Shown: positions 19,888-31,220 of the stretch, in pieces
Numbering within the stretch: position 1 is the first letter of the stretch
How the letters are laid out: each line of letters starts with the position of its first letter
NCBI GenBank assembly: GCA_012064385.1
Contig: QRDG01000618.1
Span: 1-64,000 of the forward strand
Source of the DNA: Puccinellia tenuiflora
Lineage: Eukaryota > Streptophyta > Magnoliopsida > Poales > Poaceae
Reading direction: 5' to 3'
DNA length: 64,000 bases
Translations under genes and position numbers: made by a program
Notes under the pieces: generated by a model
Databases searched by the model: none
Told to the model about the DNA's origin: nothing
The model's input: the letters and a program-made list of their open reading frames with translations, nothing else

Positions 19888-21173
19888 CTATGGTCAAATC
19901 CCCGAGGATATGGGGATTGCAGGCGAGAGAAGGAGAAACCCTAATACGCGATGCGGGAGAGGAGGGAGGCGATGCGGGAGAGAAGTGACTGGGGAAGGAT
20001 GCGGGAGATGCTTATAGTTTGTCACTTTTACATGTAAGTACATATGTAATATTGTTTTGAAATTCTATCCTTCCACCTCGGCTCGACAGTATTTGTTGTT
20101 TACACTTACGTCCTTCCACTTGGACTTCTTTGTAAAAAAAAAAGTACATATAGTTGTGCCCGCACCCACGGCTAGGGTTTCCAGTCATTTTCTTAGGGTT
20201 TGTATCGCTCTCCTCCGCCGCCGCCGCCATGAGTTCGTCTCGCCATCGCTGACCTTCACCGCCTTCACCGCCACCAGATGAAACCATCAACTGGTATCCT
20301 CTATCTCCCAGCCGTAGTCCTTCACCACCGTCACCGCCTTCACCACCTTCACCGCCGCCAGATGGAACCAGCAATTGGTATCCTCTGTCTCGCCGCCATA
20401 TCCCTTCACTACCGCCGTAGAGGCCGACTCATCTCCTGCCCCGGCCATCGGCGCAGCCTCATCCACCAGCGTGGCATCTCCCAGCGGCGCACCAGGAGCA
20501 GCACGAGCCACCTGCGCGGGCTTATCCACTTGCGTCGCCCCAGCCACTGGCGCAGCATCATCCAGTTGCGCCTCCAGATCAGCCTCAGCCATTGCCATAT
20601 CAATAAGTCTCCAGTACGAATCTCATGTTTTCAAGAAGTAGGGATGTTGCTACAGGAATAGCTACTTGACCTTGAACAATGTAGATCTACGATAAAGAAT
20701 TGATATTGATTATGATTTACAAAATGAACAATGTTGATCTACAGAAATAGATCTTAGAAATAGGGACTTGATATTGATTGGTACTAATTTGGTCATGATT
20801 ATGATGTTGGAAATTGTTGAATGGGACTTTACAGAGAAATATTGTATACTTTACTAAATCTACTCTGTGCATTACGAATGAAAATGAGGATGAATACATT
20901 CCTGATGATGATGATGATTTTGAGAAAAATCAAATCATAGTTAGAGGTACAAAATCAAACACTTTTCTTTTTAAGATTCTTCGGTTGCCTTTTTTAGATT
21001 GTTATGCTCACATTATTTGTTGTCAATATAGGTCCTGGGTGTACGGGAGCAGATTCTTTTGACAGGTATTGCATCTTTGGGAATAGGGTTGAAATTAACT
21101 TCCATCAGATGATGCAACTTAAGAGTTTAGTTGAGGAGTTGCAAGACCTCCTCTTAAGGAATATATCTGCACA
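19888..21173. other. Flank of B3 locus: GC-rich leader-like sequence and AT-rich spacer
   Basis: 19888-20030 contains repeated GATGCGGGAGA motifs. 20160-20290 looks like a grass 5' leader, with TAGGGTTT motifs and a CCGCCGCCGCCGCC run before an ATG that opens only seven codons. A 20278-20400 stretch holds a duplicated unit around GGTATCCTCT. Short ORFs exist on both strands (for example 20375-20641 plus, 20287-20598 minus) but none shows a recognisable domain. From 20640 to 21170 the sequence is AT-rich, with an acidic open stretch near 20880-20925 that may be a decayed exon. I do not assign a gene here. Confidence 0.4.
20277..20405. repeat. About 70-bp imperfect tandem duplication
   Basis: Two copies start at the ATGAAACC and ATGGAACC motifs near 20278 and 20362. 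Both run through GGTATCCTCT into a CTTCAC-rich stretch, with several point differences. It creates repeated S/P/T-rich or G/E-rich reading on both strands, so the ORFs over it are not good evidence of a gene. Confidence 0.6.
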
Positions 21174-21868
21174 ATGAGTAGCAACTTTGTTAATACTGCA
21201 GATGCTCAGATGGTACGATCTCCAAAAAAATTTTTTTGTTGATATGCTTGCTTATTCCTTTCTTATTTTTCACTGCACACCAGTTTCTGAATGTAGGTCT
21301 TGAAATATCAACTCTGTTAATATTTAAATGTGATATGTTTGCTTACTCCTTACTTAGTTTTCAGTGCACACCGGTCCCTTAATGCAGGTCTTGAAATATG
21401 AACTTTGTTAATATTTACCGCAGTTTAATATGTTTTTTGACTCCTTACTTAGTTTTCAGTGCACACCAGTTTCTGAATGTTGATACTTTATCAAAATCTC
21501 ATGTTCATATTTCAGGAGTTCTCTTCTGAGTACACAAGTCAATTTCTGATGAGGGTCTTGAAGACTACCCCCAACTCATTCCAGGCACCACACGTCCTTA
21601 GATCTGGCATTCCAGGCAGTTCTCAAGTTGTAAGTGTGGCTACCATCACCCCAACTCATCCAGAGCCCAAGTACTGTAGCTCAAACTTGATGTGTCTGGA
21701 AAGGGTGTAATCTACATGGACTGGCATAAGGCTTTAAAAGCTTTCAAAGTGAAAGAAGGTGATGTTTGCATGTTTACCTTCAAAGATGAGAGCCGCCTCC
21801 CTAGCCGACTAAGAGCTGAGTTTGCATGGCTCAAGCTTGTAGTAGTCAAGCTTGAGGAGGATCAGTAA
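21174..21868 (+). CDS. B3-like DNA-binding domain fragment (tentative three-exon model)
   Basis: The best evidence is the last exon 21680-21868: it begins after a TGTAG acceptor and encodes LKLDVSGKGVIY, then GDVCMFTFKDE, then the stop TAA. The pattern of a hydrophobic strand, a helix and then GDVCxF is the C-terminal half of a plant B3 domain. A phase-compatible exon 21516-21629 lies upstream (acceptor TTTCAG, donor GTAAGT) with SQFLMRVLKT and a PHVLRSG stretch suitable for the first half. Exon 21174-21212 starting MSSNFVN is also phase 0. The upstream frame is interrupted, so this is probably a remnant of a longer multi-B3 gene. B3 proteins are nuclear transcription factors; this call rests on pattern, not on alignment. 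Confidence 0.45.
21238..21482. repeat. Imperfect tandem repeat, period about 92 bp, inside the first intron of the B3-like fragment
   Basis: Two full and one partial copy share CAGTGCACACC and TTGAAATATCAACT or TTGAAATATGAACT segments. The copies differ by point changes, so the duplication is not very recent. Confidence 0.75.
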
Positions 21869-21914
21869 AAGAAACTTCATGATGGAGGACTATCATGAGT
21901 TTGTTGGTACTAGT

Positions 21915-22078
21915 GATGGAGAAGTAGTACTGAACTTGTAATATATTTATAAACCTATGTATTTAGCAGTGAAGCTACTTGTTATCTATGTAATGCCTAG
22001 AGAAGTAGTACTGAACTTGTAATATATTTCTGAACCTATGTATGTAGCAGTGAACCTACTTGTTATCGATGTAATGCC
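21915..22078. repeat. Tandem duplication of about 80 bp downstream of the B3-like fragment
   Basis: The segment GAGAAGTAGTACTGAACTTG and its continuation through GTAATGCC occurs twice in a row with a few differences. It lies where a 3' UTR would be expected. Confidence 0.8.
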
Positions 22079-22869
22079 CGGACAAGTACTTGCCTGCTAT
22101 TATCTGAATGTGCTCAGTAACTTCTGTCAATTTTGTGGTTCAAATTCTGCAAGAAATCCATCAGCAGTTGTTTTCTTTATGACAACTGCTAGGATTATTT
22201 CTTTGCAACATTTTGACATTACTAGAAGTGTTTTATTTCTTTTGTTGATTTTACCGTACTTTAGTGTTAATGGGCCTCGAAGTTGCACTTCTTTCATCTG
22301 CTATCCAAATTTGTAGTGTTGGGTCTACAAATTGTCTCAGCCCAACGAAATAAAATGGGCTACAAATCGTGGGGGAGTGGAAACCGAGTGGGTCAACCTC
22401 CAGTTATCCACGTCGTGGGCTACACCTCTTCGAGGCCCACGAGGTGGAGGAGCCCTTAAAGATGACGAGAAACTGAAGGGCACCGCCAGCTCCTCATTCT
22501 TCCAGAGCGACAGTTCCTGGTGAGTTCTACAATGCCATTCGCCAGTTCCTCTTGCTTCTTCTGAGATCTTGGATTCCTTATTCTAGTTTGGTTTCTTGGA
22601 GTTCCTAATTCAATCCATCTTCCTTGCTCATTGTTCTTGCAGTTGGTCATCACAAACCTCATCGAGCCTGGACTACGTCTTCTTCTTTGCTCGGTGAGTT
22701 CTTCATCTAGGGTTTTCTTTTCCGTAGCACTACAATCTTATTATCTTGTTCCTTGATTTCTTACTATCTGGTGCATAGTTCATCTAGGGTTTACATTCAA
22801 ATCTAGTTACTAGTGTTTTCTGACATTGTTGCATATTAATTATTATGTTGCTTTACTTCTTGAAAGGAG
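22079..22869 (+). other. Intergenic and probable 5' leader of the second B3 gene
   Basis: No coding region is supported. A possible transcription-start area lies near 22450 (CCCTTAAAGATG), followed by a CAGCTCCTC-rich leader. GGTGAGTT at about 22519 could be the donor of a 5' UTR intron. The first convincing codon is the ATG at 22870. Confidence 0.35.
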
Positions 22870-23791
22870 ATGGATGCAAACTGCATTTTGTGTGGGCAAC
22901 ATGCTCACAACTGTGGTAGGTCACAGAGGAGAGCAACTAGTTTCCAAGTTTTCATAGATGAGGATTGGCCCTTCAATGGTGTGGTAAGAGTAATTCAATC
23001 AATTTTTTTGATGCCTCAACACATATTTTCCTACAAAATTGTTTCAACTTTTAACTAAACTCTAATGTTTACCACCAGGTTGTGCCATGCTCCTTTAGGG
23101 AAAGGCTGAATGATTTCATTCCCAACAGCAATGCATTAAGGAATTTTGATTTGTTTCTCATGAAGTCTGAAGCAAGGACTATCATATGTGGTCCTTACTG
23201 GAAGTCACTGATTAGGGTTTATGATATAGGAGTTGGAGATGTTGTTCAATTTGAATATGATGAAGATCCCAATGATTCTTTGCACAACTTGTTTGATGTA
23301 AGTGTTTACTCTAATGGTGAAGAGAAGCAGGTTCAAGATGCTGCTGGTATGTTCATGGCACTCTTTACTATCCCAGTCCCAATGATAGTATTTTTTATCA
23401 TACTTTGACTTGTATTCTATCTGTTTGAATAGATATTGGAGTTCTGCCAAGTTCTATGAAAACCATTCTGTACAGACCACCTTCTCAGACATAAATGCAG
23501 TCACTGAGCAGGATATAGCTACCATCTTGTTTGCCATATACAAGGATATCCATGTCACAGAACATGAGTTCTTTGAGCCCAATGATCATAAGCAGTTCTG
23601 GGTGCATAAGATGAACACTCAGCCCCAAAACCAAGAATGGAATTCACTGGTTAGTTTCCCCATAAATCAAATCTTGTTTGCCATGTTATTATCAACTCAG
23701 TTCAGAATACTAACTTGGGAAAATTAACATTGTAGTACATGCCTATTAAGGCTATAGATGGCTACAGATACCCAGCTATGGGCAATGCAAG

Positions 23792-23796
23792 GATGT
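23792..23796. other. Target-site duplication GATGT of element E (left copy)
   Basis: The same five bases occur at 31221-31225 after the right LTR. With one copy removed, the B3 exon reads on without a frame change. Confidence 0.85.
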
Positions 23797-25484
23797 TGGT
23801 GCATGTAAAATGCATACATGAACTTTGTAGTTTGTAGACATGTTTACCCACATATTTGCATCATATATAATGTTATATCCATGTTTTACATTGATTTTTG
23901 GGGATTTACCAATGATCCCCTTTATTTTGGTTATAACCCTGCAGGGCAGAAAAACCCTGTTTTCAATGTTTTGATGTTTCAGGACCTATACGGAGTCAAA
24001 AGGACCTCATCTTTTGGGAAAGTCATTTTTTATCCATGAGAACCATCCGGAGCGCAAGGACCACACAAGATGGGCCCTTAGGCCCAAAAGAGGCCCAGGG
24101 GCATGCCTAGGCATGGTAGGCACGCCCCCACCTCTCGTTTCCTCCTCGGTCGTCCGATCGCCTCGATTCTTTTGCGTCCGGAGTTCTTTTGACCTAAAAA
24201 CCACTATATAAGGGGGCGTCCTCGACAGAGAGCACACCAGAGACGAAAACACCACCAGATTCAGCCAAGATTGGAGGGGGAAACTCCGCCAGAGTCGCCT
24301 CCGGAGGGATGTCCATCTCCACCAACGTCTCCAACATCATCACCATGATGAAGAGGGAGTAGTCCACCTCTGGACTATGGGTTTGTGGCAGTAGCTTGAT
24401 CTATTTCTCTCTTCTTCATAGATCTAGTACCATATGAGCTGGCCAACATGATTATGGTCATATATGTAATTCCTATATGGTGGATCTTTATTCTATAATT
24501 TGATCTATGAGATTGGAACCTATTTTGTATAAGATGTATTGATAGATGCATATCCTGCACCCCGATCTTAATTACTTGTGTTGATCCAACTTGTATGCAA
24601 GATCTTATATGGGGAGAAGTGTGTATTAGATGGAGTAGCATGGTGGTAGTGATTGAATTGTGGTGAACTTTATTAAAGATTTACTTTGGTTTTACCTTTC
24701 TATTGCTGCCTCACTAGGGATAAAGTGAAATCATGTGCTATAATTATCATGTGATAGTGAGATAATCTTGTTAGATCAAGGTAGCATATTTGTGTTTCAA
24801 ACATCATGTCATATTGCTTAAAGCTATACTCCGATTTGTTCTTAATTCAAGATTGCATGGAGGTTTCCCTTTCTTGTGGAGTATAAGTAAGATGTGTAAT
24901 ATTAACTTTATGTTAGGACGTGATGTACATATGAATGCTTATCATACACATATAGAAGTTCCATAATTGTTTATCATTGATGAATTATTTTATGATCACC
25001 ACAACTTAAAAAGAGAGTAGACAAGTGAACCCATGAACCCCGAATCAATTTTAATCATAAGAAACACCTTTCCAACACTTTTATCATCACTTTTATTTTC
25101 TGCAATTTATTATTTCGAAAATACAAAAATACTTTCCTTACATGCATTCACTCATAAAAACTCAAAAACAACGTTATCTTCATCTATCTCATCTAGTTTG
25201 CATTTAGATACTTTATTTACTTTATTTATTTCATTTTGCTTTATTTATATTTCATATTACTAATACGAAACCTTGTGCTTGACAACCACTTTGTGGAGTT
25301 GGGGACACAAGACATTTTATTTTGCTTTACAGATTGCTTGACAAGAAGAAGAAGAAATAACTTCCCACATCCAGTTCCCCGAGAGTTCGATATAAACCCT
25401 CTGAGTCACCCTTGTGGGGAAAAGAAGCTTGCTACAACTCTACACTTGGAGTTCCAATGAAGAGCAGCGAGATTGTTGCCATTA
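23797..25484 (+). repeat. 5' LTR of element E (1688 bp)
   Basis: Starts TGGTGCATGTAAAATGC; its end ...GTTGCCATTA matches the ...GTTGCCATCA end of the other LTR with one change in the terminal CA. It contains a TATA box and a conserved leader with GGAGGGGGAAACTCC. Confidence 0.85.
24205..24211 (+). promoter_or_regulatory. TATA box of element E 5' LTR
   Basis: TATATAA followed by GGGGG lies about 410 bases into the LTR. It is conserved in the other LTR at 29919-29925, so this is the probable start of element RNA. Confidence 0.6.
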
Positions 25485-25495
25485 AGACCATTTTC

Positions 25496-25516
25496 TGGCA
25501 CCGTTGCCGGGGAACT
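25496..25516 (+). other. Primer-binding site of element E
   Basis: TGGCACCGTTGCCGGGGAAC begins 11 bases inside the LTR. One base differs from the Athila-type TGGCGCC motif, consistent with a CpG transition. A second partial copy follows at 25592-25604. Confidence 0.65.
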
Positions 25517-25788
25517 GGCGGAAGGATATCATAGTTGCATCATCACCAAGTTTGAAGAACCAAGCACACCACGGTAACTGCCACCATTTTCTGGCGCCGT
25601 TGCGATCATCTTCATCAACTTGTGTAACAACCCAAGCTTGGGGAAGTTGCACCACTGTGAGCCTTTTTCTTCTCCTTTTAGCTTTTTAAAGCACTTTACT
25701 TTGTCTTGTTTTTAGTCTTTTTAAATGTTTCCTTTAAAACACAAAACACATAGAAATTAGTATAACTTTTAACTATGAATGCTAAACT

Positions 25789-27054
25789 ATGGAGAAACTT
25801 GAAATGCACATACCTAAAGGTCATGTCAAAATGTTGGAAGCCTACTATGAATATAGATCATCCAATGAAGGAAATAGAATGGATGAATTGCTTACACATC
25901 TCAACCAAATGGCTATTGACTTTTGTGAATCACATGATATAACTTGTTGCACTAGAAAAGACTATAAATGCTCTCACTATCAATGTAAACATAATAGTGA
26001 TCCTATTATTGCTTCTTATCAAGAGTGTAAATTTTCATGCCATGATATAGAACAAGTTGAGAAATATATTGCCTATGTTGGAACCCATGAGCTAGACTCT
26101 CTTATGAATGAAAAACTTGAAACTAGTCATGATGCTCGTGTAATGAAAGGACACATATCTATTTTCCTCCAAATTTGCTTAGAAGAATTTAGTGATAATC
26201 CTTATATTATTAAATATAAAGAAAGAACTCTTGCTGCCATTGAAAGCACTAATATTTTGCAAGAAGATATAGTCAAACCTAAGCTTGGGGAAGAGTGGGA
26301 TCCTCCACCTTCACCATCAATAAATGATAGTAACACTCAAACTCAAAACTTATTTGTCATCTATGATAACCCATGCTATGATAATTTTCCAACTAAAGTT
26401 CCATACACTTCTTGTGAGGGAAATGAAACACAAATGGTTATTTATGAGAACCCTTCTTATTATGATGAAAATAATGATGCACCTATGCTTGCTAGTAATG
26501 ATACTAGTAAAACTATTGATGATAATGTGGATTTTGTTTTAGATATGCTATATGATAATGCTTTAGATGATGGTCTTATTCCTATTGATAATCCTCCATT
26601 TATGACACATGAAGATAAAAATGATATTATTGCTGTTCATGATGATACTCTTATTAGTAAGAGCCCTACTTTATTCTTGAATTCTCCTGGCTTAACCTTA
26701 GAGGAGAAATATGAACTTGCTAGGAAATACATATGTGGTTTGCAACTACCTTTTGTTGAAAATCCTCATTGCAACCATGATCTTAACAATGAAAATAGTA
26801 CAAGCAATTATTTTGAAAGAGGAAAGCATGCTAATGATTGCCATGATAGTTTTAATGATCCTCTTCACATGAAAAATTCTATAAACTTGCATGCTTTAAA
26901 TGGCTACAACATTAAATTTATTCTAGTGCTTGCAACTACAATGAAAGAGGAGGTGATAAGTGCCCTCTTTATGCTCCTAGTTATTATATGTTGCATTCAC
27001 CTACTGATATTATGCAATGGCATGCCTCTATTTACTTTATTTAGTCATATATAA
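25789..27054 (+). CDS. Unknown 421-residue protein carried by element E
   Basis: A single long ORF begins at the ATG at 25789 (MEKLEMHIPKGHVKMLEAYY), about 270 bases after the primer-binding site. It is intact to its stop at 27052-27054. Residues 1-150 are mixed helix with a Cys/His cluster (CCTRKDYKCSHYQCKHN). The middle, residues 175-290, is acidic and Asn/Asp-rich with repeated short motifs such as YDNPCYDN and YENPSYYDEN. The last 35 residues hold a hydrophobic stretch, ALFMLLVIICCIHLLIL, able to span a membrane. There is no gag zinc knuckle, protease or RT motif. It could be a divergent gag, an envelope-like protein or a captured gene; I cannot tell. Its long open frame in an element of moderate age suggests it was translated until recently. 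Confidence 0.6.
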   Translation: MEKLEMHIPKGHVKMLEAYYEYRSSNEGNRMDELLTHLNQMAIDFCESHDITCCTRKDYKCSHYQCKHNSDPIIASYQECKFSCHDIEQVEKYIAYVGTHELDSLMNEKLETSHDARVMKGHISIFLQICLEEFSDNPYIIKYKERTLAAIESTNILQEDIVKPKLGEEWDPPPSPSINDSNTQTQNLFVIYDNPCYDNFPTKVPYTSCEGNETQMVIYENPSYYDENNDAPMLASNDTSKTIDDNVDFVLDMLYDNALDDGLIPIDNPPFMTHEDKNDIIAVHDDTLISKSPTLFLNSPGLTLEEKYELARKYICGLQLPFVENPHCNHDLNNENSTSNYFERGKHANDCHDSFNDPLHMKNSINLHALNGYNIKFILVLATTMKEEVISALFMLLVIICCIHLLILCNGMPLFTLFSHI

Positions 27055-29510
27055 AATGCCAATGCATAGGAAGAAAGTGAGACTTCGTTGTTATTGTTCC
27101 CATATCTTGTGTTGCTTTTTACCATGTTTCAACTTGACTTTTACTTTGATTGGTATGAGCACACCATGGGACCCAGGTATTATGTATGGAACACTTTCCA
27201 AGGAAGAAGGAGGTAGCAAAGAAGCACAAGCTACCACATGAGTTCCATATCACTTAATCAAGTAAGTAAAGCCTAGCTATATGGCTATAAAGAAAGCGCT
27301 TTTCGGGAGGCAACCCGGTCTTTTATTTTTATATTTGTTTACTGTTAAGAAGAGTCCTTTTAAGTGTCTTTGCTGTAGTTAGTAATAAAGTACCAAGTTT
27401 AACCCATCTTGGATGTTAAAAGTTGTTAAAACATATGGAGTAGCAAATTCCTGCAGAACTGTTTTCAGTAGAAAAATTCTTTGATTTTTCTATAACTCTA
27501 TTTGCACTCATATTTACACATCATTTACAACTTTTAATCCTCTGTATGAACAAAAATTTGCTAAAATTTCTGACATGTCTAAGTGGCCGAAATAAATTCG
27601 TTTTGCTGATGCTGAAAATCTGGACAGATTCTGCCATGTTTTGTATTTTAACCATTCCCAAGTGCTTTCAAATGATTGCTATGAGTCATATTATATGCTA
27701 GGGATGTGTAGAAACATTATATACTTGCTGGAGCATGTTGGAAGAATTTTGTCTTTGATATTCATGCAGCAACTATTATACCTTTGTGCCACTAATGTCA
27801 CCTCTCAGAAACGAGATGGGAGAAAAAGTTTTGTGTTGAAGTTTTTTGACAGGGAATAGAGGAACACCACACTAAGAGCAATCCAAGAATGGTGAAAACC
27901 ATAAGCTTGGGGATGCCCAAGGCACCCCACTGGACCTATTAAACTCTCGGTTTGCAAACCTCTAAACTTTGTTTTTCGAGCAACATAAGACTATCGCAGA
28001 AACTTGGAGCGTCTGTTTTATTTATTTACTTTTGTTTGCATTTAACCACCACCATCATCATTATTATACATGCTTATGATTGAGCTACTGAAGAGAAACT
28101 TTGCCATAATGAAACTAAAACTTAATATGAATGCCTTGAAATAAAAGAAAAGGGGGGATAAAAGCAAAAAAGTTGAAATTCATGTTATGCATAGTTACTA
28201 AGTTCAAATACTTTACATGAATTATGATATGCTTGTGGCCATTAAGTTGCATCTTTTCTCATGTATATTTATGTTCAACATTAAGGAGCAAGGTGAGAAA
28301 ATAAATGTTTGGCACTATGAACTAGATGGCACACTCTTTAGATCTCTTTTTGCTAAGCTTTCTCAATGCAAGCTAAGACTTGTTCCAAACCCCTTAATCT
28401 TAGATTAGACATATCTACCTATTTGTGGAAAATGCTACTTCCAAGTACAATATGTATGTTAATCCTCCAAATATTCTTAAAATATCCTTTTTGTGTATTT
28501 TAAAGCTCATAAGAAAGTAAGGTTTGGGGTGATACCACTATGGAACTTTATGTGTTTTACATCTTATGAGTTGTTGTTGGCCAAACCATGCTATCATGGC
28601 ACAAGCTTTCAATATCCGTTATTGATATATCATGTTATTCTTGTTATGTTATGTATTGCACATTGGAGTTAGCATTTGAATGAGAAATTTGCTCCTGAGC
28701 CGCCAGCCAAAGCCATGCTTACATGGTGAAAACTTACAGCATAAGTCTATTTTTCTTGTTTTCTGAATTGTGGTGACATGTCCCTCACAATAAAAATAAC
28801 GCAAAAGAAGCATGCTTCCTAGCTACCAAACATTTGTGGACATGATTTATCACACAGGGGCAAGAGGTACCTCAGTGATGCATTTTTCAATGAAACTTTA
28901 TCTATACAATGACAAGTGTAGTGCATGGGTAGTAAGGTGCATGAAGCATAGTTTGTAAGATGTTGAGCACATAAACCATATGAAACTTTTGAAATAAAAG
29001 ATACTTGGAACCCCCTTATTAGTATTGTTGACATGAGCTACATAGCTCAAAACTTTATTTTATTCTTTTATGGAGGGTTAACATATATATTCCATGCTTA
29101 CTTTTAGTAGAGATGCAAAACGTCTCAAGGGAAGCGCAAAACTAAGAAGTGAGTCTTCCGGTCGGGCACTAAACTAAGAAGTGTGCCCATATCTCAATAA
29201 ACAGAAGGCATAAAACACCCATGCCAATAATGGAAAGAGTCTTCCAAATTCTATAGGTTCATAGTGTGCCTGAAAGTTTGTATTGTTCTTCATTTATTTT
29301 AGCACACCATTACTTATTGTTTAAGATGTTTATAGATGTGCTTGAGATACAACTTGATAGTGCACTTGTTTACTATGTTTCCTTGAAAGAGATTGAACCT
29401 ATGAACCTTGTATGATATTGAAAAGATGCAAAAGTAACAAACTCCAAAATCCATATTTATTTTTATCACCTTTATGCTCGAGGACAAGCATAGGTTAAGC
29501 TTGGGGATGT
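27055..29510. other. Non-coding 3' internal region of element E
   Basis: About 2.4 kb of AT-rich sequence without a supported ORF. It contains a possible hairpin at 27304-27317 and ends in AAGCTTGGGGATGT, a purine-rich tract directly before the 3' LTR that probably serves as the polypurine tract. In an autonomous relative, pol would be expected in this space. Confidence 0.6.
27304..27317 (+). other. Short hairpin CGGGAGGCAACCCG downstream of the element E ORF
   Basis: CGGG and CCCG can pair around the loop AGGCAA, 250 bases after the ORF stop. I recall a GGGAGGCAACCC motif in related elements, but cannot confirm this from the window alone. Confidence 0.4.
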
Positions 29511-31220
29511 TGATGCATGTAAAATGCATACATGAACTTTGCAGTTTGTTGACATGTTTACCCACATATTTGCATCATATATAATGTTATATCCATATTT
29601 TACATTGATTTTTGGGGATTTACCAATGATCCCCTTTATTTTGGTTATAACCCTGCAGGGCAGAAAAACCCTGTTTTCCATGTTTTTGATGTTTCAGGAC
29701 CTATACGGAGTCAAAAGGACCTCAACTTTTGGGAATGTCATTTTTTATCCACAAGAAGCATCTGGAGCACAAGGACCACACAAGATGGGCCCTGAAGGCC
29801 AAAAGAGGCCATGGGGCGCGCCCAGGCCTGGTGGGCGCGCTCCCACCTCTTGTTTCTTCCGCGGCCGTCTGATCGCCTTGATTCTTTCGCACACGGAGTT
29901 CTTTAACCTAAAAAACACTATATAAGGACCCTCAGGGAGTTCTCGAGACGAAGCACACCAGAGACAAAAACACCACCAAACAAAGTCAGATTCAGCCAAG
30001 ATTGGAGGGGGAAACTCCGCCGGAGCCGCCTCCGGAGGGATCTCCATCTCCTCCAACGTCTCCAACATCATCACCATGATGAAGAGGGAGTAGTCCACCT
30101 CTGGACTATGGGTTTGTGGCAGTATCTTGATCTATTTCTCTCTTGTTCTTCATAGATCTAGTACCATATGAGCTGCCCAACATGATTATGGTCATATATG
30201 TAATTCCTATGTGGTGGATCTTTATTCTATGATTTGATCTATGAGATTGGAACCTATTTTTATGTAAGATGTATTGATAGATGCATATCCTGCACCCCGA
30301 TCTTAATTACTTGTGTTGATCCAACTTGTATGCAAGATCTTATATGGGGAGAAGTGTGTATTAGATGGAGTAGCATGGTGGTAGTGATTGAATTGTGACA
30401 ACTTTATTCAAGATCTACTTTGGTTTTTACCTTTCTATTGCTGCCTCACTAGGGATAAAGTGAAATCATGTGCTATAATTATCATGTGACAGTGAGATAA
30501 TCTTGTTAGATCAAGGTAGCATATTTGTGTTTCAAACATCATGTCATATTGCTTAAAGCTATACTCCGATTTGTTCTTAATTCAAGATTGCATGGAGGTT
30601 TCCCTTTCTTGTGGAGTATAAGTAAGATGTGTAATATTATCTTTATGTTAGGACGTGATGCCCATATGAATGCTTATCATACACATATAGAAGTTCCATG
30701 ATTGTTTATCATTGATGAATTGCTTTATGGTCACCACAACTTTAAAAGAGAGTAGACAAGTGAAACCATGAACCCCGGTCCAATTTTAATCATAAGAAAC
30801 AACTTTCCAACACTTTTATCATCATTTTTATTTTCTATAATTTATTATTTCGAAAATACAAAAATACTTTCCTACTTGCAATCACTCATAAAAACCCAAA
30901 AACAACATTATTACCTTCCATATCATCTAGTTTGCATTTAGTTACTTTATTTACTTTATTTATTTCAGTTTGTTTTATTTATATTTCATATTTCTAATAC
31001 GAAACCTTGTGCTTGACAACCACTTGGTGGAGGTGGGGACACAAGACATTTCATTTTGCTGTACAGATGCTTGACAAGAAGAAGAAGAAAAATAACTTCC
31101 CACATCCAGTTCCTCGAGAGTTCGATATAAACCCTCGAGTCACCCTTGTGGGGAAAATAAGCTTGCTACAACACTCTGCACTTGGAGTCCCAACGAAGAG
31201 CATCGAGATTGTTGCCATCA
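29511..31220 (+). repeat. 3' LTR of element E (1710 bp)
   Basis: Starts TGATGCATGTAAAATGC after the purine-rich GGGGATGT and ends GTTGCCATCA, then GATGT. It is 22 bp longer than the left LTR because of small indels. Confidence 0.85.

Larger units (their letters stand above)
23797..31220 (+). mobile_element. Element E: RT-less LTR retrotransposon with Athila-type primer-binding site
   Basis: Two LTRs (23797-25484 and 29511-31220) flank a 4.0-kb internal region. Perfect 5-bp duplications GATGT lie at 23792-23796 and 31221-31225. The primer-binding site TGGCACCGTTGCCGGGGA resembles the TGGCGCCGTTGCCGGGGA site of Athila-type Gypsy elements. No reverse transcriptase, integrase or protease is recognisable. 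One 421-codon ORF and about 2.4 kb of non-coding sequence fill the interior. In the first 190 bp of the LTRs I see about five differences, so it is of moderate age. It would depend on another element's enzymes. Confidence 0.85.

Noticed and set aside
20287..20598. Possible 103-codon protein on the minus strand near the B3 locus
   Set aside because: It lies over an imperfect tandem duplication, its composition is simple, and no promoter or conserved motif supports it over the plus-strand alternatives.
24014..24255. Short ORFs on both strands in the element E LTR
   Set aside because: Chance frames in the GC-rich U3 segment; the homologous stretch in the other LTR does not keep the same reading.
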